Of a stretch of 5,680 nt of DNA, positions 5,608-5,680 are shown piece after piece. The DNA is from Candidatus Atribacteria bacterium 1244-E10-H5-B2 (GTDB taxonomy: Bacteria; Atribacterota; JS1; SB-45; 34-128). How positions within the stretch are numbered: the stretch's first letter is position 1; every line of letters begins with the position of its first letter. The stretch covers positions 1 through 5,680 of the forward strand of contig NMQN01000735.1 of assembly GCA_003575245.1 (NCBI GenBank). The letters are read 5' to 3'. The notes beneath the pieces are model-generated. The model made no database searches and was not told the DNA's origin. It worked only from the letters and a program-made list of their open reading frames with translations. Position numbers and translations under genes: made by a program.

Positions 5608-5661
5608 CAAATGCAACACTTAACTTTGGTATAATATACCGAAAGAAAGGAGTTGCATATG
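5608..5661 (+). promoter_or_regulatory. Long hairpin enclosing promoter -10, RBS and start codon of the transposase
   Basis: Reading inwards, these pair: CA (5608-5609) with TG (5660-5661); ATGCAAC (5611-5617) with GTTGCAT (5652-5658); CTT (5619-5621) with AGG (5648-5650, one G-U); CTTT (5624-5627) with AAAG (5642-5645); and GGTAT (5628-5632) with ATACC (5636-5640) around an AAT loop. That is 21 pairs with only A/A mismatches and one bulged G. In RNA entering from outside, the Shine-Dalgarno site and ATG would be buried. RNA from the internal promoter starts too late to contain the left arm. This is the known insertion-sequence strategy for avoiding activation by read-through. Confidence 0.6.
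5627..5635 (+). promoter_or_regulatory. Extended -10 promoter of the IS30-type transposase
   Basis: TGG followed by a perfect TATAAT (5630-5635) forms an extended -10 element. No good -35 is present 17 bp upstream, as expected for this promoter class. Transcription should begin near 5641-5643, right before the ribosome site AGGAG (5648-5652). Confidence 0.55.
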
Positions 5662-5680
5662 GCTCATTGTTATCAGTTAA
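5659..5680 (+). CDS. IS30-family transposase, first seven codons (cut by window end)
   Basis: ATG 5659 is preceded by AGGAG (5648-5652) at a six-base spacing. The codons read Met-Ala-His-Cys-Tyr-Gln-Leu. IS30 transposases commonly begin Met-x-His/Arg-Tyr-x-x-Leu-Thr ahead of their N-terminal HTH, and the upstream terminal-repeat-like sequence agrees. The catalytic DDE domain is beyond the window, so the family call rests on this start and its context. Confidence 0.5.

Larger units (their letters stand above)
5583..5680 (+). mobile_element. Left end of an IS30-family insertion sequence (runs off window)
   Basis: The last 22 bases start an ORF whose first residues (MAHCYQL) fit the IS30 transposase N-terminus. 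The stretch before it (GGTGCTGCTTGGGTTCAAGATGCAAATGCAAC, 5586-5617) is where the left terminal inverted repeat should be and has the TGCAAC-rich look of IS30 ends. The outer boundary and target duplication cannot be fixed without the right end, so the start given is approximate. Confidence 0.5.

Overview
The window is low-GC bacterial DNA (roughly one third G+C by eye). It has purine-rich Shine-Dalgarno sites (AGGAG/GGAG) and every gene lies on the + strand. The protein families (a PucR-type regulator, a LacI-type sensor, GH13_18 and GH130 phosphorylases, an IS30-type transposase start) and the abundance of small intergenic repeats suggest an anaerobic sugar-fermenting bacterium of Firmicutes or Atribacterota type. 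The sequence alone does not fix the taxon.

Layout. Bases 1-374 are the 3' end of a PucR/CdaR-family regulator that enters from the left. Bases 375-599 are non-coding with one plausible promoter. A 60-codon ORF (600-782) overlaps by four bases (GTGA) a 187-residue, probably four-helix membrane protein (779-1342); neither is recognised. After an AT-rich gap, about 1529-1745 carries peptide fragments in two reading frames, with stops, that together resemble a VanZ-like membrane protein. This relic runs directly into a LacI/GalR-family sensor domain (about 1749-2480) that lacks its DNA-binding head. A repeat-bearing intergenic region follows: a short heptamer repeat, and two 25-bp palindromic units in inverted orientation.

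The metabolic core is a probable two-gene operon. The first gene (2750-4479) is a GH13 subfamily 18 retaining phosphorylase, of the sucrose / glucosylglycerate phosphorylase type. The second (4508-5404) is a GH130 beta-mannoside phosphorylase. An intact pair would split glucosides and mannosides with phosphate, giving glucose-1-phosphate and mannose-1-phosphate and saving ATP. However, the GH13 gene has two defects visible in the sequence: a one-base frameshift in a run of eight A separates its ATG and RBS from the rest of the protein, and the catalytic acid/base Glu is Gln. GH130 looks intact.

The right end (5405-5680) is repeat-rich: a pyrimidine tract, five degenerate heptamers, an imperfect inverted repeat, and the left end of an IS30-family insertion sequence. 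The transposase start of that element lies inside a long hairpin that should form only in read-through RNA.

Much of the window looks like a locus in decay (VanZ relic, headless LacI, damaged GH13, repeats, IS) around one intact sugar phosphorylase. I found no clear new defence or mobile system. The most unusual items are the Gln-substituted GH13 enzyme, its homopolymer frameshift, and the transposase hairpin.
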